Assembly (NCBI GenBank): GCA_947475005.1
Contig: CANJLI010000014.1
Span: 1 to 47,825, forward strand
Direction: 5' to 3'
Source of the DNA: Deltaproteobacteria bacterium
GTDB taxonomy: Bacteria; Bdellovibrionota_B; Oligoflexia; Oligoflexales; Bog-1112
Length of the DNA: 47,825 bases
This document shows positions 11,756 through 20,405 of this stretch, one piece after another. Below the pieces are notes generated by a model. The model was not told the origin of the DNA and ran no database searches. It saw nothing but the letters and a program-made list of their open reading frames with translations. The translations under genes were made by a program, and so were the position numbers. Position 1 is the stretch's first letter. Every line of letters starts with the position of its first letter.

Positions 11756-12735
11756 GGAAAGGCATCGCGGGTTTAGCTTTGGGTGATCAGCTGGTGCGGC
11801 GCGGTGTACGGGTCTCCTTTTTTTATCAATCGGAATTCACAGCTTCTCAAGCTGCCATCGGTGTTTTTTCTTCCAAGGGGCTTTTTCTTGCCAACGATTC
11901 TTTTTTTGCACAGAAACTGGCTGCTCAACATGACTTTGGGGCGTGGGCTCAGGAGTTGCAACACAATAGTGAGATCAAAATCCCGAGCCAGCAAGGGGTG
12001 CAGGAGTTTTTTGACTCTCCTGAGGCTTATCGAGCGCTGCGCAGCCGCATCTATCGCAATCAATTTACAGGGGCCTTTGATGTAGAGGTGCGACATTGGA
12101 GGGGTGGCAATTTTTTTTACTATCCACAGGATTATTGGATAGATGCACAGACTTTTTTGACTGTGCTAGAGAAGAGCTTGCAAAAAAAGGGCGCTTCTTT
12201 TCTAGCTGAGGCGGTGGATTCTGTGACGGCCAACACAGTGGTTACCGGTGCAAAGACGTATTCTTTCTCTCATGTTGTCCTGGCCGCAGGGGTCGGTACC
12301 TCGGCGCTGTTGCGACAAAGCGGACTTTTGAGTTTACCGGCCCAGCAGAGACCGGGGTGGACGCTGCGCTATCGCCTTGATGGTGCTGGAGAAAATCCTT
12401 CGTTTTTGCTAAAAAAGGGGCGGACCTCTTTGGTGGCCCACGATGGTTTTTTATCTGTAGGGCCTTTTGATCGAGACCCGCAGCCCGAAGAAGAATCTGC
12501 TCTTTTGGCTGAGGCTAAAATGCGGTGTTCGGCTTTATCTTCTTTTTCTCTGGTGCAGCGGACCTGTGCCCATGGTATTCGCGTACGTACACCCCATGGA
12601 GCGCCCTACCTTGGGGCTTTGGCGATTAAGGGCGGCGAGCGGGTCTTTGTTTCTTTCGGATATGACAAGTCGGGTTTTCTGTTGGCGAGATCTTCTGCTC
12701 AGCAGCTTGCAGATGTCATTTGTGCGTACAGATAG
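11737..12735 (+). CDS. FAD-dependent oxidoreductase (DAO/ThiO-like family)
   Basis: A 332-residue protein opening with the dinucleotide-binding GKGIAGLALG motif (7-16), with a second conserved block VVLAAGVGTSALL in the middle and a C-terminal FGYDKSGFLLA typical of the DAO fold. Such enzymes oxidise amino acids or glycine-like amines using FAD. The substrate is unknown. The start overlaps the upstream hydrolase by 19 bp and atpC begins 23 bp downstream, so the three genes look cotranscribed without an evident functional link. Confidence 0.8.
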   Translation: MHVAIVGKGIAGLALGDQLVRRGVRVSFFYQSEFTASQAAIGVFSSKGLFLANDSFFAQKLAAQHDFGAWAQELQHNSEIKIPSQQGVQEFFDSPEAYRALRSRIYRNQFTGAFDVEVRHWRGGNFFYYPQDYWIDAQTFLTVLEKSLQKKGASFLAEAVDSVTANTVVTGAKTYSFSHVVLAAGVGTSALLRQSGLLSLPAQQRPGWTLRYRLDGAGENPSFLLKKGRTSLVAHDGFLSVGPFDRDPQPEEESALLAEAKMRCSALSSFSLVQRTCAHGIRVRTPHGAPYLGALAIKGGERVFVSFGYDKSGFLLARSSAQQLADVICAYR

Positions 12736-12758
12736 CTTTTTAGAAAGGGTTTTAATCG

Positions 12759-13181
12759 ATGTCAGAAACGTATATTCAAACGCGTATCCTTTCCCCATCC
12801 AAGTTATTGCTTGAAAAAAAGACCACCAGCATACAAGTGCCCGGTGCGTTCGGCTATTTGGGGTTTTTATATGGCCATGTGGATTTGGTCACGCCACTTG
12901 CTGTGGGCATGCTGACGTTGGAAACAAAGGGGGAGGCCCCCACCAGTTTTTTTGTCACGGGCGGGTATGTGGAGTACCATAATAACGAAGCTACCATATT
13001 TGTCGATTTTGTAGAGCGCCCTGAGGATATCGATTTATCCCGCGCGAAACAGGCAGAAGATCGGGCCTTGGAGCGGTTGCAGAACTCCAAAAAAGAGGCG
13101 GTGGATGTTCGGCGGGCATTGGCTTCTCTCGAGCGAGCAAAGGCGCGGCAAAAGCTGCGGCATGTAGCTGCTACGCACTAA
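12759..13181 (+). CDS. atpC: ATP synthase F1 subunit epsilon
   Basis: Central-stalk subunit that couples rotation to catalysis and can inhibit ATP hydrolysis. The 140-residue product has the N-terminal beta-sandwich (GAFGYLGFLYGHVDLVTPL near 29-47, with FVTGGYVE) and a C-terminal helical hairpin rich in Ala, Arg and Leu (about 90-135). The start ATG has AAAGG upstream. It is isolated: no atpD, G, A, H or F is adjacent, and the F0 genes are 10 kb away on the other strand, so the synthase genes are split into at least three places. Confidence 0.93.
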   Translation: MSETYIQTRILSPSKLLLEKKTTSIQVPGAFGYLGFLYGHVDLVTPLAVGMLTLETKGEAPTSFFVTGGYVEYHNNEATIFVDFVERPEDIDLSRAKQAEDRALERLQNSKKEAVDVRRALASLERAKARQKLRHVAATH

Positions 13182-13200
13182 TCAAAAAGGAGTTCGTTCC

Positions 13201-14325
13201 ATTACAAACCTACCCGGACTCAAAAAATTATCGGAGGGCCCCCCCCCTATTTTTTGGGATGGTTTTGGTTTTGGGTTTCCCCACTCTGGGGTGGAGCGGT
13301 ATGCGGCTTCTCTTTCAGAGGGCCTTGAAATGCGCGGCCTTCCTCCTCGTTTTTTGGTTTCTGACCAAACTTCAATGGGATACTCGAATTGCGAAGCCCT
13401 TTCGCTTTCTCCAGCGTGGAAACGGGTAAAGTCTCTTTGGGCCACCTGGGCCTACGGAGAGCTATGTCGCAGGTACCCCAACACGCCTTTTTTGTTTCAC
13501 GGTCTCTCCAACTTGAATCTGCCTTTGAAAAAGAAAAGTTCCAAACATACCTTCTTTCTTACGATTCATGATGGCATTCCCCTTCTTGCGCCTCACAGTG
13601 TGTCCCTTTCCATTGCGCTGCAGTCTCGCCTGCTTTTTCCTCGAGTTGTTTCGCTTGCAGATCGAATTATCTGTGTCTCGAAGTGGACCCAAGATTGGCT
13701 TTCTCTTGCTTATCCTGAGGCTGCAAGCAAGTGCATCACCATTCCAAACGGGTTTCCCACTTGGAGGGCTCCCATTTTTTTTGAGAGGTCCGAGACAAAG
13801 CTGCGGATTTTGGTGGTGTCTCGATTTGAGAAGTATAAGCAATTTGATCTCTTGGCAAAAATCCTAGAAAACAAACCAGAGTTCTTTTCTGTAACCGTTG
13901 TTTCTGACAGAAAAGGGGTGGCTTTTTTAGAAGAAAAGCTTGGACACTCCCGTATCAATCTCACTCTCCTTTCTGCGGTACAAGAACCACTCCTTCTCGA
14001 GCTCTACGAGTCAGCCGATGTCTTGCTACACACCAGTCGATTTGAGGGGTTTTGCTTGCCAGCCTCAGAGGCCTTGTCCAATGGAGTGCCTGTGGTGTAC
14101 TGCCGAGGGAGTGGTATCGATGAAGTTGTCGGTGCCGCGGTGGGGGTAGGTCTGGAGGCAACGGCTCCAATCGAAGCGTGGATCGGAGCCCTCGAAGCGT
14201 GGGGGAAAAAAAGAAGAACCCCGCTGTTTCAAAGCGATTGCTCGGCGTATGTGAACAACCAATTGCAGTGGTCACAAGTCGCAGATCTTTTGTTGCAAGA
14301 ATATCGATCTTTTGCCTTTTCGTAA
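13201..14325 (+). CDS. Glycosyltransferase, GT4-like
   Basis: Glycosyltransferase of GT-B fold. The C-terminal half has HTSRFEGFCLPASEALSNG, the EX7E-type nucleotide-sugar motif, and the N-terminal region has the acceptor-side HSGVERYAASL. The first possible common start is GTG at 13291, inside that N-terminal motif. In-frame codons upstream encode FWDGFGFGFPHSG, which fits the family, so translation probably begins earlier. An ATT at 13201 with AAAAGGAG eight bases before it is my best candidate. The product would be about 374 residues. The sugar is unknown. It lies next to an epimerase-like gene. Confidence 0.8.
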   Translation: MTNLPGLKKLSEGPPPIFWDGFGFGFPHSGVERYAASLSEGLEMRGLPPRFLVSDQTSMGYSNCEALSLSPAWKRVKSLWATWAYGELCRRYPNTPFLFHGLSNLNLPLKKKSSKHTFFLTIHDGIPLLAPHSVSLSIALQSRLLFPRVVSLADRIICVSKWTQDWLSLAYPEAASKCITIPNGFPTWRAPIFFERSETKLRILVVSRFEKYKQFDLLAKILENKPEFFSVTVVSDRKGVAFLEEKLGHSRINLTLLSAVQEPLLLELYESADVLLHTSRFEGFCLPASEALSNGVPVVYCRGSGIDEVVGAAVGVGLEATAPIEAWIGALEAWGKKRRTPLFQSDCSAYVNNQLQWSQVADLLLQEYRSFAFS

Positions 14326-14378
14326 AAACCCTCTTACACTTTTAGATGTAGCGCTTGGTGGTTTTTAGGAGGACAGAT

Positions 14379-15335
14379 ATGTATCCAACGACGCAAGATT
14401 CTTTTTTGCAAGACAAGGAAGAAAAGAGCATCTTTCTGACTGGCATGAGTGGATATGTCGGAGATTATGTAGCAAAGTTTCTTGCTAATTCTGGCTTTTC
14501 CGTTGTGGGTACCTATCGAAATCACTTCCCCTCTTTAGTTGATAATGTCTTTCCTGTGTGTACAGACTTTTCTTCTCCCGAATTGTTAGCTGCACCTTTG
14601 CGAGGGGTGTCTGCTGTTATTCATTTGGCCTGGGAGCACAATTTTATCGGGGCCTCCGAAGAAGATTCGTCGAGTGATTCTTTGCTAACGAATAATTTGG
14701 TGTGTTTGCGAAATTTGCTGCAAGCTGCAGAAAAAGCCAAGGTGGAAACTTTTATTTTTCTGAGTGTGCGAGGCGCTTGTGGTCAAGCGAGCACGGGTTT
14801 CCTTTTTGAAAAATACTGTGCCGAGTGTTTGGTCTTAAACTCTCGAATTCCAAAGAAACGGGTGTTGCGCTCCTCTCTCTTGGTTGGAGGGCCTCCGGGA
14901 CAAAATCAATTTCTTTCTACGATACAAAAGATCGTGCAAAAAATCCCGGGCCTTTATCCGGTGCCGAGTTGGAAGGAACCCTTGTTTCCCTTGCACATTC
15001 GAGAGTTGGTCATGGTCTTGCATCGTATGTTGCGAAACGCTTCTACAGAAGAAGGGGCTGTTTTCCATGTAAAAGGGCAAACGGCCTGTCGTATAGAGGA
15101 AATCTTTCGTCTGGTTTCAGATCAACAAAGCGGAGCCTCACGTATTCCCTTGCCTCGTTGGATGAGTGGCTGGGTGTTGCGTATGATTGAATCCCAACTG
15201 GCAAGGACTCAATCTCGTTCACCAAAAATAAAAGATTTTCTACAGGCGGAGGGGGCATTTTTAGGAGATGGGTTGGAGGTAGAGGATCCATTTTTTTCTA
15301 CAAAGAAGACTACCTTGCAGGAGATTTTTGTATAA
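14379..15335 (+). CDS. NAD-dependent epimerase/dehydratase-like (extended SDR)
   Basis: A 318-residue extended short-chain dehydrogenase fold with the nucleotide-binding TGMSGYVG at 21-28 and a conserved Ser129 after the beta strand. Where the catalytic YxxxK should be, the sequence reads FLFEK (Phe141 to Lys145), so the usual catalytic tyrosine is absent. It may therefore bind NAD(P) without normal epimerase chemistry. ATG 14379 is chosen for its TAGGAGG ribosome site; an upstream in-frame start at 14355 is less likely. Follows the glycosyltransferase by 53 bp and may act on related sugars. Confidence 0.75.
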   Translation: MYPTTQDSFLQDKEEKSIFLTGMSGYVGDYVAKFLANSGFSVVGTYRNHFPSLVDNVFPVCTDFSSPELLAAPLRGVSAVIHLAWEHNFIGASEEDSSSDSLLTNNLVCLRNLLQAAEKAKVETFIFLSVRGACGQASTGFLFEKYCAECLVLNSRIPKKRVLRSSLLVGGPPGQNQFLSTIQKIVQKIPGLYPVPSWKEPLFPLHIRELVMVLHRMLRNASTEEGAVFHVKGQTACRIEEIFRLVSDQQSGASRIPLPRWMSGWVLRMIESQLARTQSRSPKIKDFLQAEGAFLGDGLEVEDPFFSTKKTTLQEIFV

Positions 15336-15337
15336 TG

Positions 15338-15560
15338 GAATTGAATGGAATTGGGTCCACCTACCTTTTTAGGGGCGACCATTTTGGATTGATTGATGGA
15401 ATTGGGAATTGGGTCCACCTGAATTGAATGGAATTGGGTCCACCTACCTTTTTAGGGGCGACCATTTTGGATTGATTGATGGAATTGGGAATTGGGTCCA
15501 CCTACCTTTTTAGGGGCGACCATTTTGGTCGCCCCTAAAAAGGTAGGTGGACCCAATTCC
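15338..15560. repeat. Hairpin repeat family 2, locus 1 (tandem left arms plus perfect palindrome)
   Basis: Two 83-bp tandem units (from 15338 and 15421) contain only the left arm GGAATTGGGTCCACC and following bases. They are followed by a perfect 34-bp inverted repeat (15488-15521 and 15527-15560) around the loop ATTTT. The outer part of the arm is shared with the locus at 42.4 kb, and the inner part (AGGGGCGACC/GGTCGCCCCT) is not. It lies between convergent genes and could act as a two-way barrier to transcription, although it has no T-run. Confidence 0.85.
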
Positions 15561-15586
15561 TGGAGCCTCAGGCTAGGACCTTAAAC

Positions 15587-16936
15587 CTATGGAAGTTGGG
15601 GTTCTATTTTGTTTCGTAGGAAAGTTGGAATGTTGAGTTCTTCCTCTTGAAATGTGTTTTGAGAAAAAGACTCGGAAAGTTCCAAGGCTTCTTCTAGTTT
15701 AGCATCGATTTCTTCACTTAATTTTTCTTGTGACTGAATCATAATTCGTTCAAATTCATTTGGAAATGCACTTACTGCTGGCGCTTCAAAAAAGGAAGCT
15801 TCTTCTGTGAGAAGCAGAGCCTCTTTTGTCTCCACCTGTTCCGGTTTGGTGGTTGGTGTATAAGCGCTCTTGGATGCGTAGATAGGCTCTTTCTTGGTTT
15901 TGTTCATTGCAGATGGATAGGAGGAGGTCAGATGTAAGCTTAGATCATCAGTGGATTTCTTTGGCTTTTGCTTGTCGCAAGTCGGAAAGCCGGTTGCGAT
16001 AACGGTAATGCGAAGTTCTTCTTTTAGGCTTTCATCAATAACGGCACCAAAAATGATGTTGGCATCGATGTGGGCCGCATTTTGGATAATGGAGCAAGCT
16101 GCATTTACTTCAGCAAGAGAAATATTTTGTCCTGCTGTAATGTTGATCAAAATTCCAGTTGCGCCTTCGATGTTAACATCTTCGAGTAGAGGAGAGGAAA
16201 TGGCTTTTTGAGCCGCCTCCACAGCTCGATTTTCTCCGGAGGCTCTTCCAATCCCCATGAGAGCTTGGCCCGTGCTTAGCATGATGGTTTTAACATCTGC
16301 AAAATCTACGTTTACTGTACCTGGAATGTTGATGATGTCACTGATGCCTCGTACGGCATTTACCAAGACGTTATCCACCATTTTAAATGCATCGACCATA
16401 CTAAGGTTCGCATCCGCAACCTCTAGAAGACGTTGGTTGGGAATCACGATCAAAGTGTCGACTTGTTCGCGTAGTTTTTCAATTCCAATTTCTGCATGTT
16501 TTTGTCTTCGTTTCCCTTCGAAGTCAAATGGCTTTGTTACAACACCGACGGTAAGTGCCCCGCTCTCTCTTGCGATTTGAGCAACAATTGAGGCTCCGCC
16601 TGTTCCTGTGCCTCCTCCCATACCTGCAGTAACGAAGACCATGTCTGCAGAACTCAAACATTCTGTAATTTCATGGCGATCCTCTAACACGGCATCTCTT
16701 CCTACATCTGGGTCAGCGCCAGCTCCCAATCCTTTTGTCAGCTCTTTTCCAATTTGAATGACTGTAGAAGCTTTAGATCCTCGTAAGGATTGACCATCTG
16801 TATTGGCTGCGATGAAGTCGACCCCATCTACACCAGCTTGGATCATCGTATTGATAGCGTTACTGCCACCTCCTCCGATTCCAATTACTTTGATTCTTGC
16901 ATCTCGAGAGGTAGGTCGTCTAGAAAGTGTGTCCAT
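15587..16936 (-). CDS. ftsZ: Cell division GTPase FtsZ
   Basis: Tubulin-like GTPase that polymerises into the Z ring. The 449-residue protein has the [14 protein letters not shown] nucleotide-binding start, the tubulin signature GGGTGTGG (near 106-113), the NxxxVDAF T7-loop region, and a conserved C-terminal peptide IPTFLRNK that would bind FtsA. A low-complexity linker of about 100 residues lies between. The ATG has AAAAGGAA upstream. It is the last gene of the dcw cluster and has its own strong promoter at 17028-17057, separated from ftsA by 146 bp. Confidence 0.97.
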   Translation of the reverse strand: MDTLSRRPTSRDARIKVIGIGGGGSNAINTMIQAGVDGVDFIAANTDGQSLRGSKASTVIQIGKELTKGLGAGADPDVGRDAVLEDRHEITECLSSADMVFVTAGMGGGTGTGGASIVAQIARESGALTVGVVTKPFDFEGKRRQKHAEIGIEKLREQVDTLIVIPNQRLLEVADANLSMVDAFKMVDNVLVNAVRGISDIINIPGTVNVDFADVKTIMLSTGQALMGIGRASGENRAVEAAQKAISSPLLEDVNIEGATGILINITAGQNISLAEVNAACSIIQNAAHIDANIIFGAVIDESLKEELRITVIATGFPTCDKQKPKKSTDDLSLHLTSSYPSAMNKTKKEPIYASKSAYTPTTKPEQVETKEALLLTEEASFFEAPAVSAFPNEFERIMIQSQEKLSEEIDAKLEEALELSESFSQNTFQEEELNIPTFLRNKIEPQLP

Positions 16937-17027
16937 AGAAATTCCTTTTTTCGATAAAAAACCTAGATGACTTCTAAAGGGATGGTGATCCTACCTACCG
17001 ATGCCCGATAGAATAGGGCTTTCTTTT

Positions 17028-17057
17028 ATTATAGGAGGGGCAAATTAATGGAGTCAA
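17028..17057 (-). promoter_or_regulatory. ftsZ promoter with overlapping palindrome
   Basis: On the minus strand TTGACT (17052-17057) and TATAAT (17028-17033) are 18 bp apart, a strong sigma-70-type promoter about 95 bp before ftsZ. An 18-bp palindrome GAGTCA-ATATTC-TGACTC (17051-17068) covers the -35 box and could be an operator. Confidence 0.7.
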
Positions 17058-17082
17058 TATTCTGACTCGGGTGGTTTTTTAT

Positions 17083-18273
17083 CTATTGTCGTAAGAAAAG
17101 CGAAAAAAACCAGCTGGTAAGAGAGTGTTTCGGGCTTGAATCTTCCATCTCTTTTTTATCTTTTTCCTCTAAGAGAAGCATACCTACCACTCCCGAAAAA
17201 GCGTGTGGATATGGATCTTGTGCGATTTTTAAATTTTCAAGTGCGAGTGGTTTTAAGAGGTTGCATGGGATTTTAAGCACGTGGTTGCAGATTTTCTCAA
17301 TTCCAGTTACTTCTGCTCCTCCTCCTGTAAGAAGAAGCCCTGCTCCAATTTGGTTTTTATATTTGGAAATTTTCTTGTCAATAAAGGTAGAAATTTCTTG
17401 TATTCTGGGGAGGATGATTTGCAGATTTTTTTCTTTTGTGATAATTTTTTTCTTCTCGTGTATGTCTAGAACCTCCAGAATTTCTGACTGGTTGTCTAAC
17501 TCTGCTCCCCATAGTCTTTTTATTTTCTCAGCTTCTTCTTGCGAGATGGAAAACCCGATGGATAAGTCCTGGGTGAGGGAATCTGAGCCGATGGGAATGG
17601 AAAAACTTTCTACCGGTTTTTCTTGAATATAGATGATACCGGTGGTGCTGGCTCCACCAATATCAACGAGTACAACCCCCATTTTTTTTAAGGTATGACT
17701 GAGAAATGATGCGGAAGAGGCGAATGAAGCCGCATATACATGTTCAACTTTCAATCCGCTTTTGTTGCAAAGTCGAATGATTTCCTTTGCATAATTTCCG
17801 TCGGCTTGCAGAATAAAATACCTTGCCTTTATAGTTTTGGCTCGCATACCAAGTGGATTTTCATACCAAGTGTCGTTGTTGATTTGAAATCCAAGTGGGC
17901 AGGCGTGCAACGTAATTTTTTCACAGGAGGATGTTTTTTCTATTGCTTGTTTATATAAAGAAAGAATGATTTTTTTGTCGATTTGGCCGTTTTCAAGTTG
18001 TAGGTAGCTTTCCGCGAGTTGGCTTGTTGTTTTACTTCCTGAAATTCCGACAGTAACTTGATCGATATCGGTGTTAAATTTATGTTCGGCCTTCTCAATT
18101 AGAATAGAGAGCTGGTCTTTTGCAATGGAAAAATCGGTGAGTATTCCGTTTTTCATCCCTTTGGATGGGCTGGTGTAAATTTCGATTTCTGACTTTTTTC
18201 CTTTTGCATGAAGAAAGGCTATGCAAAATTTAGAGGATCCAAGATCAAGAGCATAGCGATTTTTGTTTCTCAT
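17083..18273 (-). CDS. ftsA: Cell division protein FtsA
   Basis: Actin-like ATPase that anchors FtsZ filaments to the membrane. The 396-residue product starts with the phosphate-1 motif ALDLGSSKFCIAF, has VLVDIGGASTTG in the middle and LLTGGGAEVTG near the end. The C-terminal LTSWFFSLFLRQ is the amphipathic membrane-targeting helix. The ATG overlaps the ftsQ stop (ATGA), so the two are translationally coupled. Confidence 0.95.
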   Translation of the reverse strand: MRNKNRYALDLGSSKFCIAFLHAKGKKSEIEIYTSPSKGMKNGILTDFSIAKDQLSILIEKAEHKFNTDIDQVTVGISGSKTTSQLAESYLQLENGQIDKKIILSLYKQAIEKTSSCEKITLHACPLGFQINNDTWYENPLGMRAKTIKARYFILQADGNYAKEIIRLCNKSGLKVEHVYAASFASSASFLSHTLKKMGVVLVDIGGASTTGIIYIQEKPVESFSIPIGSDSLTQDLSIGFSISQEEAEKIKRLWGAELDNQSEILEVLDIHEKKKIITKEKNLQIILPRIQEISTFIDKKISKYKNQIGAGLLLTGGGAEVTGIEKICNHVLKIPCNLLKPLALENLKIAQDPYPHAFSGVVGMLLLEEKDKKEMEDSSPKHSLTSWFFSLFLRQ

Positions 18274-19028
18274 ATTGGTGTATCCACTTCTTTGATAAAC
18301 GCTTTGTTTTCAAAATCGAGATCAATTTGAAGGGATTTGTTTTTATTTTTTTTTAGGATTTGGTGTAGGCGTCCAATTTTTTTTTGAAACGGAGGAAACC
18401 CAATGTGAACCAAGCTATTGGAAGGTTCGATTGCAATCGAATATCCTTGTTCTTGGTTGTAGGTGAAGGTAGGAATTATTACAGAGTCGCCTTGCAGTAG
18501 GTGGGAAATCAATAAAGTATCAGATATAATCTGTTTGGCTTTTGCGTTTGCGGGTGTGCATGGATTCTTTTTGGATAGTGGTTTGTGAGGGTTTAGTCCT
18601 GCTATTGTAGAAAATTGACGAAGAGGTGTCGAAGCAGAGACTCGACAAACGGAACCATCTGTCATGAGGAATTCTGATTTTTCTTGCGATATAATGTATA
18701 AAGGGGTTCTTTTTTTCTGGGCAATGGTGAAGGTCCACGGGGGGCTTTGGTATACGTGAAATTGGGCCACCTTCTCCATCTTGCTCATGGTAGTGTACAA
18801 ATCCAAAATAGTAGGTGTTAGCCCAAAATTGGGATTGGCTTTTATTGTGGAAAGATAGCGAATGTCTGGGACAGAGGAGCGGCTGACAAGAGGGGGTCTC
18901 GTTTGACTGTCAAAATAAAGGAGAAGAAGAGACAGAAAAAGAAGTTGTGCCATTGGAAAAAGTTTTGTCCATTTTCTTTTTCCCTTAACTTTTTGTCGAC
19001 TAAATAGTTTCTTTTCGTTTTTTTTCAC
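18270..19028 (-). CDS. ftsQ: Cell division protein FtsQ (DivIB-like)
   Basis: Bitopic divisome protein that links early and late division proteins. It has a basic N-terminus, one transmembrane segment (LLFLSLLLLYF) and a periplasmic region of about 200 residues containing a DGSVCRV element like that of the FtsQ beta domain. Similarity is low, and the call leans on its place between murC and ftsA. I chose GTG 19028, with AAGGGA upstream; the frame is open to 19082. It overlaps the murC end by about 29 bp. Confidence 0.8.
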   Translation of the reverse strand: MKKNEKKLFSRQKVKGKRKWTKLFPMAQLLFLSLLLLYFDSQTRPPLVSRSSVPDIRYLSTIKANPNFGLTPTILDLYTTMSKMEKVAQFHVYQSPPWTFTIAQKKRTPLYIISQEKSEFLMTDGSVCRVSASTPLRQFSTIAGLNPHKPLSKKNPCTPANAKAKQIISDTLLISHLLQGDSVIIPTFTYNQEQGYSIAIEPSNSLVHIGFPPFQKKIGRLHQILKKNKNKSLQIDLDFENKAFIKEVDTPI

Positions 19029-20394
19029 AAAGATGGTCCCTTGCAAGCAAAGCAAGTTGTCGAATATTTCCGGCTCCGACACAAAGTAGAAGTGCAGGAT
19101 TTTTTACGTGTTGAGAGAGCAGCGAGGTGAGAGCATGTGTATCCGGTGCAAAAAAACAAGGAACTTTCGACTCAGTTGAAATTTGTTCGATTAATGCCTC
19201 ATAGGCAACGCTTGCATTTTTCGTGTCTCGAACTGAAAAAACTGGGACGGTACAGACAAGGTCAGCGCCGACAAACGATTGGGTAAACTCCAAGAAAGCC
19301 GTTTCTAATCGTGCAAAACGATGGGGTTGAAAAATAACAACTACCTGATGAGAAGGATATGCGTTTTTTGCTGTGGAAACGGCAGCCTGTATTTTTCCTG
19401 GGTTGTGAGCGTAATCTTCGATGACGATAAGGCTCTCGTCATGGTAATGGGTTTCCCATCTTTTTTTCACGCCTTTAAATGTAGATAGAGTTTGTGCAGC
19501 AGCCTCGAGTGGAATTTTTAGCGCTGTGGTTGCCAGGAGAGCTGCTGTTGCATTTTCTACATTGTGTTTGCCTAAGAGGGGCATCGAAAATGAATATGTT
19601 TTGTTTTGATACTGTAGGTGTACGTGGGTCGTGCTTGCTTGAGAGCTAAAACTTAGAATTTGTAATTGAGCGTTTTCAGAAAAACCAAAGGTCAAAACAG
19701 GTCTGTTTATCTGTTTCATGATATGTTGGTTGCTTACATAATCTAAGTTGATGCCGATAAATCCTTCTTCTTTTACTTGCGTTGTATGCTGAATAAAGGC
19801 TTGTTCTAATTGCGTAAGCGTTTGATAATAATCTAAATGATCATTTTCAATATTGGTAATGATGGATCCAAATGGTTGATATCTCAAAAAACTTCCATCT
19901 GATTCATCGGACTCTGCAATAAAATAGTCACTACTTTCATTGTACTGGCAGGAGCTTCCTGTATCAAGATTTTGTCCCCCAATGATGTAAGAGGGATTCT
20001 TTTGGAGGGATTCTAAGATATGGGTAAGCAAGAAGGCTGTAGTGGTTTTCCCGTGGGTGCCTGAGATGGTAATGCTTTTTTTCTTTTCTTTGATTTCATC
20101 ACTTAATAGATCAGAACGATGAAGTAAGAGCAGGCCTTGTTCCCGAGCGGCTATTCGCTCTGGGTTTTGGCTTTCGATGGCAGAGGAAAAGACCACCGTT
20201 TTGGCTTGTGTTAGGTTGCTAGCGTGGTGTCCGATAAAAATTGGAATCCCCTTCGCCCTCATTTCTTCGAGGGTGGGTGACTCTGCGGAATCACTGCCTT
20301 GTACACGAAGTCCTTTTTCATGAAAATAGAAGGCCAAGGAGGACATGCCTGATCCTCCAATGCCAATAAAATGAAGGGGATCTAAACGTTTCAT
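19000..20394 (-). CDS. murC: UDP-N-acetylmuramate--L-alanine ligase
   Basis: Cytoplasmic Mur ligase that adds the first amino acid to UDP-MurNAc. The N-terminal HFIGIGGSGMSSLA motif binds the UDP part, the P-loop is SGTHGKTTT, and later motifs include the NxENDHLDYY and ENATAALLA blocks and EDYAHNPGKI. About 464 residues, as expected. ATG 20394 is preferred over 20403 because AAGGA lies nine bases before it. It follows ftsW directly; the usual murG between ftsW and murC is missing. Confidence 0.96.
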   Translation of the reverse strand: MKRLDPLHFIGIGGSGMSSLAFYFHEKGLRVQGSDSAESPTLEEMRAKGIPIFIGHHASNLTQAKTVVFSSAIESQNPERIAAREQGLLLLHRSDLLSDEIKEKKKSITISGTHGKTTTAFLLTHILESLQKNPSYIIGGQNLDTGSSCQYNESSDYFIAESDESDGSFLRYQPFGSIITNIENDHLDYYQTLTQLEQAFIQHTTQVKEEGFIGINLDYVSNQHIMKQINRPVLTFGFSENAQLQILSFSSQASTTHVHLQYQNKTYSFSMPLLGKHNVENATAALLATTALKIPLEAAAQTLSTFKGVKKRWETHYHDESLIVIEDYAHNPGKIQAAVSTAKNAYPSHQVVVIFQPHRFARLETAFLEFTQSFVGADLVCTVPVFSVRDTKNASVAYEALIEQISTESKVPCFFAPDTHALTSLLSQHVKNPALLLCVGAGNIRQLALLARDHLCEKKRKETI

Positions 20395-20405
20395 TTGAAT
20401 CATCC

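Noticed and set aside
15338..15560. Family 2 palindrome as an insertion sequence or integron attC site
   Set aside because: No transposase or integrase is present, and attC core sites are not recognisable. It could still be a non-autonomous element.
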